Assembly (NCBI GenBank): GCA_024685175.1
Contig: JAIKWD010000027.1
Span: 99,371-163,370, forward strand
Direction: 5' to 3'
From: Bacteroidales bacterium
GTDB taxonomy: Bacteria; Bacteroidota; Bacteroidia; Bacteroidales; WCHB1-69
Length of the DNA stretch: 64,000 nucleotides
Under the pieces are notes generated by a model. That model had not been told where the DNA came from, made no database searches, and worked only from the letters and a program-made list of their open reading frames with translations. The translations under genes were made by a program, and so were the position numbers. Within the stretch, counting starts at the first letter, position 1. Each line of letters starts with the position of its first letter. This document shows positions 34,551 to 42,846 of this stretch, piece by piece.

Positions 34551-35372
34551 TTATTCGTTCTTAGACTCTTCGGAGAGTATCATGTCGTAAAATTCGTCAT
34601 ACATATCGACGTAATTGTCGTCGTCCGGATGTTGGAGAATAGGCTTTCCGGTCTGTTCAACGTAGGAGACGAGTTTTTTCTTGTGATCCTTGGTCAGCGC
34701 GACGCCGTCGGAATAGTCCACGGCCAATTGGATGATTTGGTCGTATCCAGGGGAACGGAAGCGGGACAAGCATTCGCTTGGGATGCCCGTAAGGCGCAGC
34801 TTCTTGGCGAAGTTGGCCGAGAACTTCTCAGAGAATTGGTCAGGCATGATGGAATAGACTATCTTGGTGCCTTGGAACAAAGGATTGTCCTTGTAGAGGG
34901 TCCTGATGAACAAAGGAACCAATGCGGAAATCCAGCCGCAGCAATGCACTACGTCGGGTTCCCAGCCCAACTTGCGAACGGTTTCTACAACACCTTTGGC
35001 ATAGAATATGGCGCGTGAGTCGTTGTCGGGATAGAAGACGCCTGCTTCATCATAATAAGGAGTCTTCCGCTTGAAGAAATCCTCGCTGTCAATGAAATAT
35101 ATCTGCATGCGGACGTTTTGTAGCGAGGCCACCTTGATAATCAAGGGGTGGTCCGTGTCTTCGATGATGATGTTTTGACCAGAGAGACGGATGACCTCGT
35201 GCAACATGTGCCGGTGCTCGTTTACACAGCCGAACTTAGGCATGAAGGTGCGAATCTCATTCTCGCGTTCCTGGATGCCTTGAGGCAGGTAACGACAGAT
35301 ATTGGAGATGTAACCCTCTGGGAAATAGGGAAATATCTCTGGGGTGATGAATAAAACTTTCTTTTGGGCCAT
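34551..35372 (-). CDS. Glycogen/starch synthase GT5 N-terminal domain, stand-alone
   Basis: KKVLFITPEIFPYFPEGYISNICRYLPQGIQERENEIRTFMPKFG, PDVVHCCGWISALVPL; 273 aa, no C-terminal GT domain. Confidence 0.82.
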   Translation of the reverse strand: MAQKKVLFITPEIFPYFPEGYISNICRYLPQGIQERENEIRTFMPKFGCVNEHRHMLHEVIRLSGQNIIIEDTDHPLIIKVASLQNVRMQIYFIDSEDFFKRKTPYYDEAGVFYPDNDSRAIFYAKGVVETVRKLGWEPDVVHCCGWISALVPLFIRTLYKDNPLFQGTKIVYSIMPDQFSEKFSANFAKKLRLTGIPSECLSRFRSPGYDQIIQLAVDYSDGVALTKDHKKKLVSYVEQTGKPILQHPDDDNYVDMYDEFYDMILSEESKNE

Positions 35373-35396
35373 ATTACTATTATTAGTTTAAGAATG

Positions 35397-35404
35397 CAAA
35401 GGTA
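35397..35404 (-). promoter_or_regulatory. -7 element for the 35372 minus-strand gene
   Basis: CAAAGGTA on + is TACCTTTG on -. Confidence 0.6.
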
Positions 35405-35467
35405 CGATTTTTTTTGAAAAAAAACGAAAAAAAATTTTTTTGAGACGAATAAATATTAAAAAAAGTG

Positions 35468-35475
35468 TATTTTTG
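35468..35475 (+). promoter_or_regulatory. -7 element upstream of tRNA-Leu
   Basis: TATTTTTG 14 bp before the tRNA. Confidence 0.6.
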
Positions 35476-35488
35476 CCGCCGCTAAAGA

Positions 35489-35572
35489 GCCCAGGTGGTG
35501 GAATTGGTAGACACGCTACTTTGAGGGGGTAGTGGGAGTACTCCCGTGCAAGTTCGACTCTTGTCCTGGGCA
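35489..35572 (+). tRNA. tRNA-Leu (anticodon GAG)
   Basis: Acceptor GCCCAGG/CCTGGGC, anticodon arm CTACT-TTGAGGG-GGTAG, long variable arm TGGGAGTACTCCC, T loop TTCGACT, discriminator A. CCA not encoded. Confidence 0.95.
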
Positions 35573-35573
35573 C

Positions 35574-35607
35574 AAAAAAAGGATGACCAACGGCCATCCT
35601 TTTTTTA
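35574..35607. terminator. Bidirectional terminator between tRNA-Leu and the 35623 gene
   Basis: aaaaaaaggatgaccaacggccatccttttttt hairpin with A/T tails. Confidence 0.8.
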
Positions 35608-35622
35608 TTTGTAGTACTTTGA

Positions 35623-36234
35623 TTATCTGTCTTTTGGCTTGAGTTGCTTAGTGACCCCTACGGAAGGCTTCTTGGCGCCGGCCTTGAAAGAATGCTTGGC
35701 GTTTCTGTTGGCCTCTTTCTCGCGAATCATGGCCAACTCTCGATTGCAATCTCTCACTGCATCCAGATACTGTGCGATCTGCTCTTTGTTCAGCGCCTTG
35801 GAGATCTCTTTGAAGAAGGTTTGCTCTGCAGCCAATAATGATTGACGCTTCCCCAAGTCCAATGTGTAGGCCTTCGTCTTTTGTGCAGGTGAAAGTTTGT
35901 CATTACCCTCTTTCATGCAGCATTGGTTTGCCGGAATGCCCTCTTTCTCTAATGCTTTTTTGTATTTCTCTTGAGCGGCTTGTTGCGCTTTATTATATTT
36001 GTCGTAAGCCTTCCAAAAAGCATCATTTTGCTTGCCTTCATATTTAAGATGATTGTGCAAATACTCCATCTTGAATTGGGCTATGACTTCTGGGTCTGCG
36101 AACTTTGAATCACAAGATTTTTCACACATTTTTTCTTTGGGAGCTTCCACAGGTTTTTCTTTAACTTGAGCAAAAGCTTGCGTGCTGGCAAAAAGAAATG
36201 CACAGACACCGAACATTACGAATAGTTTTTTCAT
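35623..36234 (-). CDS. Periplasmic/secreted helical protein of unknown function
   Basis: Signal peptide MKKLFVMFGVCAFLFASTQAFAQ; MCEKSCDS and NQCCMKEG Cys motifs; Lys/Gln-rich helices. Confidence 0.75.
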   Translation of the reverse strand: MKKLFVMFGVCAFLFASTQAFAQVKEKPVEAPKEKMCEKSCDSKFADPEVIAQFKMEYLHNHLKYEGKQNDAFWKAYDKYNKAQQAAQEKYKKALEKEGIPANQCCMKEGNDKLSPAQKTKAYTLDLGKRQSLLAAEQTFFKEISKALNKEQIAQYLDAVRDCNRELAMIREKEANRNAKHSFKAGAKKPSVGVTKQLKPKDR

Positions 36235-36349
36235 TTTTATAATATTTATTAGTTGATAAATTTTAGTCGATAAACTTCAATGACAAGAAATCATCTGTTA
36301 GGTTTAATCATTTCATGACTAATTTGTAATTTTGCGCCCGCAAAAAAAT

Positions 36350-37549
36350 ATGACCGTCGAAGAAAAGATTGAGAAACAAGAACCCCTGTGGAACCGAAAC
36401 TATCTGAAAGTTTGGGTGGCAAACTTCATGATCTTTTTCTCCTTTATGTTGTTGACACCGCTGCTCCCGTTGTATTTGAAGGAGACTTTTGGCGCAGATA
36501 AGCAGATGATCGGCATTGTACTGTCGGGCTATACGCTATTGGCTCTGCTCATTCGTCCCTTCAGTGGGTTTTTCGTCGATAGCTTCCCAAGAAAGAAGGT
36601 CCTGTTGCTTTTTTACGGACTTTTCAGTCTTCTTTTCGGTTGTTATCTTTTGGCCGGTTCCTTGCTATGGTTTGCCGTCGTACGTACTCTGCACGGTGCT
36701 CCCTTCGGGGCGGTGACCGTGTCCAACAGCACGGTGGCTATCGATGTGCTCCATCCTTCGCGACGCGCCGAAGGCATAGGCTATTATGGCCTTAGCAATA
36801 ATATCGCTTCGGCAATCGCCCCCGCCCTGGCTATCTATATCTTGCATTTGACGGATAGCTTTGAACTGCTCTTTTGGCTTTCTTTGGCCACTTCTGCCAT
36901 AGGCTTTTCCATCAATGCTTCGCTGAAACTTAATCAACGTGAACTCATAAAAGATAAACCTAAGATTTCACTCGACCGCTTCTTCCTTCTCAAAGGGTGG
37001 AGCGAAGCGCTGACCATGGTGTGCTTCGCCTTTTCCTACGGCGTAATCTCTACTTACGTGGCCATCTATGGCAAAGAAGAACTCAATATCAGCGGGGGCT
37101 CGGCCCTGTTTTTCATGCTGCTCTCCATCGGCCTGATCCTCTCGCGCCTCGTCGGCTCACGTACCCTTCGACAGGGCAAAATCGTCCAAAATGCCTCCGT
37201 GGGCATCTCCATTTCCGTGATAGGCTATCTGTTGTTTGCCCTGCTTCACAATCCGATTGGCTACTACGGCTCCGCTTTGGTGATCGGCTTGGGAAACGGA
37301 CACATGTGGCCTGCCTATCAAAATATGTTTATTAATCTTGCACCCCATACCCAGCGAGGAACGGCCAATTCTTCCATATTAATTAGCTGGGATGTGGGCC
37401 TCGGCCTCGGTGTCCTCGTCGGAGGCGTCGTCGCCGAACATTTTGGATACCATTGGGCCTTCTGGACCGCCTGGATTGTGAATGTGCTCGGTGTGACGGG
37501 ATTCTTTTCCTATGTACGCCACTCCTTTTTGCGTGACAAGTTGCGCTGA
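36350..37549 (+). CDS. Major facilitator superfamily transporter
   Basis: 12-TM-like hydrophobic pattern; LLTPLLPLYLKETFGADKQMIGIVLSGYTLLALLIRPFSGFFVDSFPRKKVL. Start moved to ATG 36350. Confidence 0.92.
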   Translation: MTVEEKIEKQEPLWNRNYLKVWVANFMIFFSFMLLTPLLPLYLKETFGADKQMIGIVLSGYTLLALLIRPFSGFFVDSFPRKKVLLLFYGLFSLLFGCYLLAGSLLWFAVVRTLHGAPFGAVTVSNSTVAIDVLHPSRRAEGIGYYGLSNNIASAIAPALAIYILHLTDSFELLFWLSLATSAIGFSINASLKLNQRELIKDKPKISLDRFFLLKGWSEALTMVCFAFSYGVISTYVAIYGKEELNISGGSALFFMLLSIGLILSRLVGSRTLRQGKIVQNASVGISISVIGYLLFALLHNPIGYYGSALVIGLGNGHMWPAYQNMFINLAPHTQRGTANSSILISWDVGLGLGVLVGGVVAEHFGYHWAFWTAWIVNVLGVTGFFSYVRHSFLRDKLR

Positions 37550-37903
37550 CAATGGAACGTCATTGTTTTTCTCCCAAAATTGACCTGATAATAAGAACGT
37601 ATTTCATGTCGATTTCATAACAGTCAGATTTTCAATACGAAAAAATTTTCATTTATGGGATGAGAAAGAAAATCTTGTTGTATCTTTGCGGTGTTTTAGT
37701 TTGTTAATACACTAAATAACCAAAACACATAACTAATTTTTTATATATATGATGCCCCAAATGTGAAAATGCTACCATCGTGTTTTTGTAACCAATTTGT
37801 TTATAGATGATTATAAATATATATATACGAAATGGCGAACTGTAACGTTTTTTAGTACTTTAGCGACTTTTAATTTTGATTGATAATTTAAGAATATAAT
37901 TCT

Positions 37904-40372
37904 ATGACCTTTTCAAAGCATTTCTTGTCGACTCTACTGTGTGTATGTCTTTTCTTCGGGGCTGCGGCTCAAGGCAACTACAAAATTGTTGGCACGATGG
38001 TCGACTCGTTGAGTCACGAAAAAATCTTTTATGCGACCATTGGATTGGTGACGGCCGACTCCACCGCACGAGTGGTGGATAATACGTTCAGTGGCGCCAG
38101 CGGACAATTTGAGTTTGAGAATGTACCGGTGGGCAATTATCTGTTGAAGGCCTCCCTGGTGGGCTACGATCTTTTGGTGATGCCCGTGACGGTTGCCGGC
38201 GGTTCCAGTCCGGTCGACTTGGGCGAAGTGATGATGAAGAAGATCAGCACGGACTTGCAGGAGGTCAAGATTACGGGCGAGAAGCCGGTGTATATGATCG
38301 ACGGCGAGAAGACGCTCTACAATGTGGCTGAGGACCCCACCATACAATCAGGCTCGGCGGCGGATGCTTTGCAGAACGCCCCTGGCGTGGAGGTGGACGT
38401 AGAAGGCAACGTCACCCTGCGTGGCGTCTCCTCCGTGGAGATCTGGATCAACAACAAGCCCTCCAACATGAATGCCGAGGCACTCAAGCAGTTCATCCAG
38501 CAGATGCCCGCTGGCAGCATCGAGAAGATTGAGGTCATCACTAACCCGTCGGCTCGTTACAGCGCCCAAGGAAGCGGAGGCATCATCAACATTGTGACCA
38601 CCTCTAAGATTAAGAAAAACAGCTTCTTGAGCTTCGGTGTGCGCGGTTCCTCCACACCCGAAATCACTCCCTTCATCTCCTATGTCTATGCCAACGAGAA
38701 ATTCTCCATCAGTACTTATTTCCATTATTCCTATAGCATCAATAAAAACAAGAGTGAATCGTTTCGCACCATATTGACGGACGAGGGCGACACATCAACC
38801 ACTACCCACAGCATCAACCAGTTCCGACAATTCAGTCACGATTTTGGCCTTTACATCAACGGTTCCTACACCCCCGATACGATGAACAGTCTGTATTTCT
38901 GGGCGGGTGGTTATCCCGGTTTTGGCGGCTATACCTACTGGGATTCCACCTACCATCAGGAATACATCTATAATCCAAGCAACCGATCCTACTTCAACAA
39001 CCAGGAACAAAGCATTTTAGGAGGTGGCGGTTATGGCGGGATGTGGTACGAGCACAAGTTCAACAGCAAAGGGCATAAAATCAGCGCGGATATGAGTTTC
39101 TGGACATGGGGCAGAAAACAAACCGGAGACGCATCACGCGACTACTTTTATTTGGATCATTTGGACAAGAAACAGAAACTACAAAACCGATACAGGATGC
39201 TGGGCGTGGATGCTTCATTGGACTATACCATTCCATATCACAAGGATGGGGAGATAGAAATAGGTGTGTCGGGAGACTATGATCCTCGCTTGAATTATCA
39301 GCGTTATGACACATTGGTGTTCTCCACCGGCGAATATGTGCTGGATGAGATCCGTTTTAAGGATGTGCGCAGTCGTGACGGAAGTTTTGACGCCTACGCC
39401 ACCTTGCAGCATCGCTTTGGCGGTTTCACCCTCAAGGGCGGCCTGCGCACCGAGTATGAAATCTACAATCTGAATGTGCTCAATGCTCCTGAATATAGTG
39501 TACACAAGGGCTATTGGGGGCTTTACCCCTCCCTCCATTTAAGTTACCGCACCAAGAATATGCACAACTTCAAACTCAGTTACACCCGCCGTGTGAACAA
39601 CCCCGACGGTGATGATTTGTGCACCTTTATCGATTACGGCGAGGATGGCTACAGTACAGGAAATCCTGATTTGCGGCAGACTTTCACTAATTCCATTGAG
39701 GCGGGATGGACTAAGTACATCAACAAGTTCGGTAACATCGGCCTCAACGCCTGGTTCAAGAACAGCAAGGATGAGTTCAGTTCGCAGTCGGATGTGGCCT
39801 ACAGTCCCTTCTTCGGGCGTTATGTCACCTACACCATGCCGGTCAATGCGGGCAAGTCGCTCAACACCGGTGCGGAATTGAATGTGATGTACCGGCTCAA
39901 GGCCTTCATGAGCATCCGCTTCTATGCCAACCTGTACTATATGAAATCCTCGTTCCAGTTCCGCAAAGAGGAAACGCCCTATACGGTGGATAATTTAGGG
40001 TACAGTTTTCGGTTGAATTTTTGGGCCAAGATGTGGGATGTGTTGGAGGTGAACGCTTCGGCCAATTACAGTTCCAAGAGTGTGTCCATGTTCACGGTCA
40101 CGCGTCCGCGCTACAGCATTGACGCCGGATTGCGCGCGGAGTTCTGGAAGCGCCGTATCTCCATCCATCTGGATGTACGCGACATCTTCAACTGGAACAG
40201 AATGGGTACTGATGTCAATAATCCGTATTATACATCGAATAGCACCACCTGGAGCAGTTGGATGGGACGCAGCATCCGTGCCGGCATCACCTTCAAGTTC
40301 GGCAAGATGGAGTTGGAGGGCGCCCAGGCGCAGGCCCAGGGAGGTCAAGGCGGCCAAGGGATGGGGATGTAA
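37904..40372 (+). CDS. TonB-dependent-receptor-like outer membrane beta-barrel protein with carboxypeptidase-regulatory-like N-terminus
   Basis: KIVGTMVDSLSHEKIFYATIGL (CarboxypepD_reg-like), plug SAADALQNAPGVEVDVEGNVTLRGVSSVEIWINNKP, IEKIEVITNPSARYSAQGSGGIINIVT. Confidence 0.9.
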   Translation: MTFSKHFLSTLLCVCLFFGAAAQGNYKIVGTMVDSLSHEKIFYATIGLVTADSTARVVDNTFSGASGQFEFENVPVGNYLLKASLVGYDLLVMPVTVAGGSSPVDLGEVMMKKISTDLQEVKITGEKPVYMIDGEKTLYNVAEDPTIQSGSAADALQNAPGVEVDVEGNVTLRGVSSVEIWINNKPSNMNAEALKQFIQQMPAGSIEKIEVITNPSARYSAQGSGGIINIVTTSKIKKNSFLSFGVRGSSTPEITPFISYVYANEKFSISTYFHYSYSINKNKSESFRTILTDEGDTSTTTHSINQFRQFSHDFGLYINGSYTPDTMNSLYFWAGGYPGFGGYTYWDSTYHQEYIYNPSNRSYFNNQEQSILGGGGYGGMWYEHKFNSKGHKISADMSFWTWGRKQTGDASRDYFYLDHLDKKQKLQNRYRMLGVDASLDYTIPYHKDGEIEIGVSGDYDPRLNYQRYDTLVFSTGEYVLDEIRFKDVRSRDGSFDAYATLQHRFGGFTLKGGLRTEYEIYNLNVLNAPEYSVHKGYWGLYPSLHLSYRTKNMHNFKLSYTRRVNNPDGDDLCTFIDYGEDGYSTGNPDLRQTFTNSIEAGWTKYINKFGNIGLNAWFKNSKDEFSSQSDVAYSPFFGRYVTYTMPVNAGKSLNTGAELNVMYRLKAFMSIRFYANLYYMKSSFQFRKEETPYTVDNLGYSFRLNFWAKMWDVLEVNASANYSSKSVSMFTVTRPRYSIDAGLRAEFWKRRISIHLDVRDIFNWNRMGTDVNNPYYTSNSTTWSSWMGRSIRAGITFKFGKMELEGAQAQAQGGQGGQGMGM

Positions 40373-40421
40373 TGTAAAGAATCTTCTTTTATGAAGTGTG
40401 GTTTAAAAACAGAAGAATTCA

Positions 40422-40429
40422 TATCTTTG
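40422..40429 (+). promoter_or_regulatory. -7 element upstream of the frameshifted small gene
   Basis: TATCTTTGCACCC. Confidence 0.6.
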
Positions 40430-40448
40430 CACCCTTAAAAAAGCTACC

Positions 40449-40679
40449 ATGACAAAAAAATACAAAGAAAAAGAGTCTAATATTGCAACAGCGGAAGAAC
40501 CTGCTGTTGTTTACAACACCGCGCAAAAAAAATAACAACCAAGACTGAAAACAATGATATCCCATTGGGTTACATGAGTCTTGAGATTTGGTGAAATTTT
40601 CCATCAGAAACTTGATGATTGTTATGAAAATTTAGGTAATGATATAGAAGTTGACCCAATGTTGGTTTCTGTTATATGA
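40449..40679 (+). pseudogene. Small protein gene with two compensating frameshifts
   Basis: MTKKYKEKESNIATAEEPAVVYNTAQKK then (-1 at an A8 run) ITTKTENNDIPLGYMSLE then (+1) FGEIFHQKLDDCYENLGNDIEVDPMLVSVI*. Total span 231 nt, divisible by three. Confidence 0.6.
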
Positions 40680-40724
40680 ATTAATTTACCATAGCCAAAT
40701 TTTATATTTTTGTATTTTGTTTGT

Positions 40725-40806
40725 TGCGCGTAAATGCGCATCAACTCTGTTGTCTGCACATCCGTGCGGACACCTTAAAACTCCCCTTCTAAAATGGAAG
40801 GGGAGT
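40725..40806. repeat. Three consecutive hairpins
   Basis: tgcgc-gtaaat-gcgca; gtctgcac-atcc-gtgcggac; actccccttc-taaaatg-gaaggggagt. Confidence 0.7.
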
Positions 40807-40905
40807 CTTTGGGTGTGGCACCAGAGATGCCGCGGACATAATAAACGAAATTTCCCCATTTTTTTCATGAAAGGTCAACTCCTATATCATTGCCAGAAAA
40901 ATTCA

Positions 40906-40913
40906 TATCTTTG
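40906..40913 (+). promoter_or_regulatory. -7 element upstream of the LRR protein
   Basis: TATCTTTGCAAAG. Confidence 0.6.
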
Positions 40914-40977
40914 CAAAGTCAATTGGAATGGTGCTTTTGCCAAAGGATTGGCAAATATTTATTAAAAAAGAACTATT

Positions 40978-42681
40978 ATGAAACACCTTTTATTCTCCCT
41001 TTTCACTCTTGCTATAATATTGTTAATCCAGCCCGCCCAAGCGCAAGATTATGATTTCAGCGCCGTGGCACCGAGCGGTCAAACGCTGTATTATAACTTT
41101 AATAATTCAGGTTCTGGGGTGACCGTAGTTAGACCAACAATAGATGATTACTCTTCTATCGCAGGGGATTTAATAATACCAGACACTGTTGTTTATGGGA
41201 ATGCATATCCCGTTACCTCCATTGGACCTTATGCTTTTAGGGATTGTCATTCTATCACAAGTGTCATAATCCCCAACACTGTTACTTCTATCGAGACGTT
41301 CGCTTTTAACCATTGTCATTCTCTTGCAAGTGTCAGAATACCCAATTCCGTCACCACGATCGGAAGTTCTGCTTTTTCCCATTGTTATTTGCTCACAAGC
41401 CTCATGATTCCCAATTCTGTTAGCATGATAGATTATTATGCTTTCCATTCAGACACCTCGCTTGCCAATGTCACTATTCCCAGTTCTGTTAATTTTATTG
41501 GAAATGGTGCTTTTTTGGGATGGATTATTGACACTTTGAATATGGGTCATTTTTGGCCATTAAACGCAAGCTATTGCACTCATTTAATGTTAGCTCATAT
41601 TATCAATATTCCCTGTGGGGCAACATCCAATTATCAAAATGCCTGGGGACAACACAATTATCAGGAACCAGGGGCTAATATCCATCTTGATTTATCTTTT
41701 AATGACGGAGGTTTTGCGATGATTCTTCCCCAGTATGTTTCAAACGGTATTTATTGCTCAGACACAATTGTGGAGATTCAGGCTATCGCCGACTCAGGAT
41801 ATCATTTCCTTCAATGGAATGATGGCAACACCGACAACCCCCGCACCATCAATTTAACCCAGGATACCTCTTTTGCTGCCCAGTTTGTTCTTGCCCTAAC
41901 ACCCCCTATCTGTATGGTTACTGTGGAGAACGACCACAATGTTATACTGTGGGAGAAAGATCAAACCGTAGCATCCTATCAAGTATATCGCGAGGGTAAC
42001 ACCTCCGGTGTATATGAGTTGTTATCCACCGTTCCTTACGATTCCTTGTCCGCATGGGAGGACACCTCCTCGCATCCGCGCACGCGTAGTTACCGCTACC
42101 GCCTTAGTGCCACCAACATTTATGGCCACGAATCAGAACTGAGCGAAATACACAAGACCATGCACCTTACTATCGGCCAAGGTCTTGGCACCCAATGGAA
42201 TTTGGTATGGACAGAATATGAGGGAGCGGATTACACAACCTATGTTATTTACCGCGGTACTGATCCCTCCAACATACAGTTGATCGATGTGATGCCATCT
42301 GGAGGTAACACTACTTACACCGATGTGTCGGCTCCGGCAGGCAACATTTACTACCAAGTGGGCATCATGCTGACCACACCATGTAATCCTACTAAGAGTG
42401 AGAACATTGTCCTCTCCAACATAGCAACCAACGTTCCATTAGGCATTTCTGATGTTGTGATGAGTGATTTGCAAGTGTTCGCCTACGACGGACAGCTTGT
42501 TGTCAGTGGGGAGTGCAACATCAAGTCTGTAGAAATCTATGACCTATCGGGCAAGTTGCTGAAAACTGTCAATCTTGATAGAGACAATGCCGTTGTCAGT
42601 ATTGCCGATTTCGCCACCGGCGTTTACATTGTGCGTGCCAATACCGAAAAAGGACCTGTCACACGCAAGGTGGTCAGATAA
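40978..42681 (+). CDS. BspA-type leucine-rich-repeat surface protein with T9SS C-terminal domain
   Basis: Repeats of VTSIGPYAFRDCHSITSVIIPNTVTSIETFAFNHCHSLASVRIPNSVTTIGSSAF; C-term VEIYDLSGKLLKTV..FATGVYIVRANTEKGPVTRKVVR. Confidence 0.9.
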   Translation: MKHLLFSLFTLAIILLIQPAQAQDYDFSAVAPSGQTLYYNFNNSGSGVTVVRPTIDDYSSIAGDLIIPDTVVYGNAYPVTSIGPYAFRDCHSITSVIIPNTVTSIETFAFNHCHSLASVRIPNSVTTIGSSAFSHCYLLTSLMIPNSVSMIDYYAFHSDTSLANVTIPSSVNFIGNGAFLGWIIDTLNMGHFWPLNASYCTHLMLAHIINIPCGATSNYQNAWGQHNYQEPGANIHLDLSFNDGGFAMILPQYVSNGIYCSDTIVEIQAIADSGYHFLQWNDGNTDNPRTINLTQDTSFAAQFVLALTPPICMVTVENDHNVILWEKDQTVASYQVYREGNTSGVYELLSTVPYDSLSAWEDTSSHPRTRSYRYRLSATNIYGHESELSEIHKTMHLTIGQGLGTQWNLVWTEYEGADYTTYVIYRGTDPSNIQLIDVMPSGGNTTYTDVSAPAGNIYYQVGIMLTTPCNPTKSENIVLSNIATNVPLGISDVVMSDLQVFAYDGQLVVSGECNIKSVEIYDLSGKLLKTVNLDRDNAVVSIADFATGVYIVRANTEKGPVTRKVVR

Positions 42682-42792
42682 AACCTTCCTGTATCCTGTA
42701 CCTGTTTACTGTACCCTAACACCTATTCTCTGTCATGCAGGGCTAATAGAAGATTATACCCCTCGCAAAAGCAAACATAAAGGATTTTTTCG

Positions 42793-42800
42793 TATCTTTG
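42793..42800 (+). promoter_or_regulatory. -7 element upstream of ppdK
   Basis: TATCTTTGCACCC. Confidence 0.65.
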
Positions 42801-42846
42801 CACCCTTAAAAATGGAACCCTAATTATTAACTTAATAACATTGAAT

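Noticed and set aside
40651-40965. 104-aa ORF across the hairpin region
   Set aside because: No start context or family signal; crosses hairpins and the next gene's promoter.
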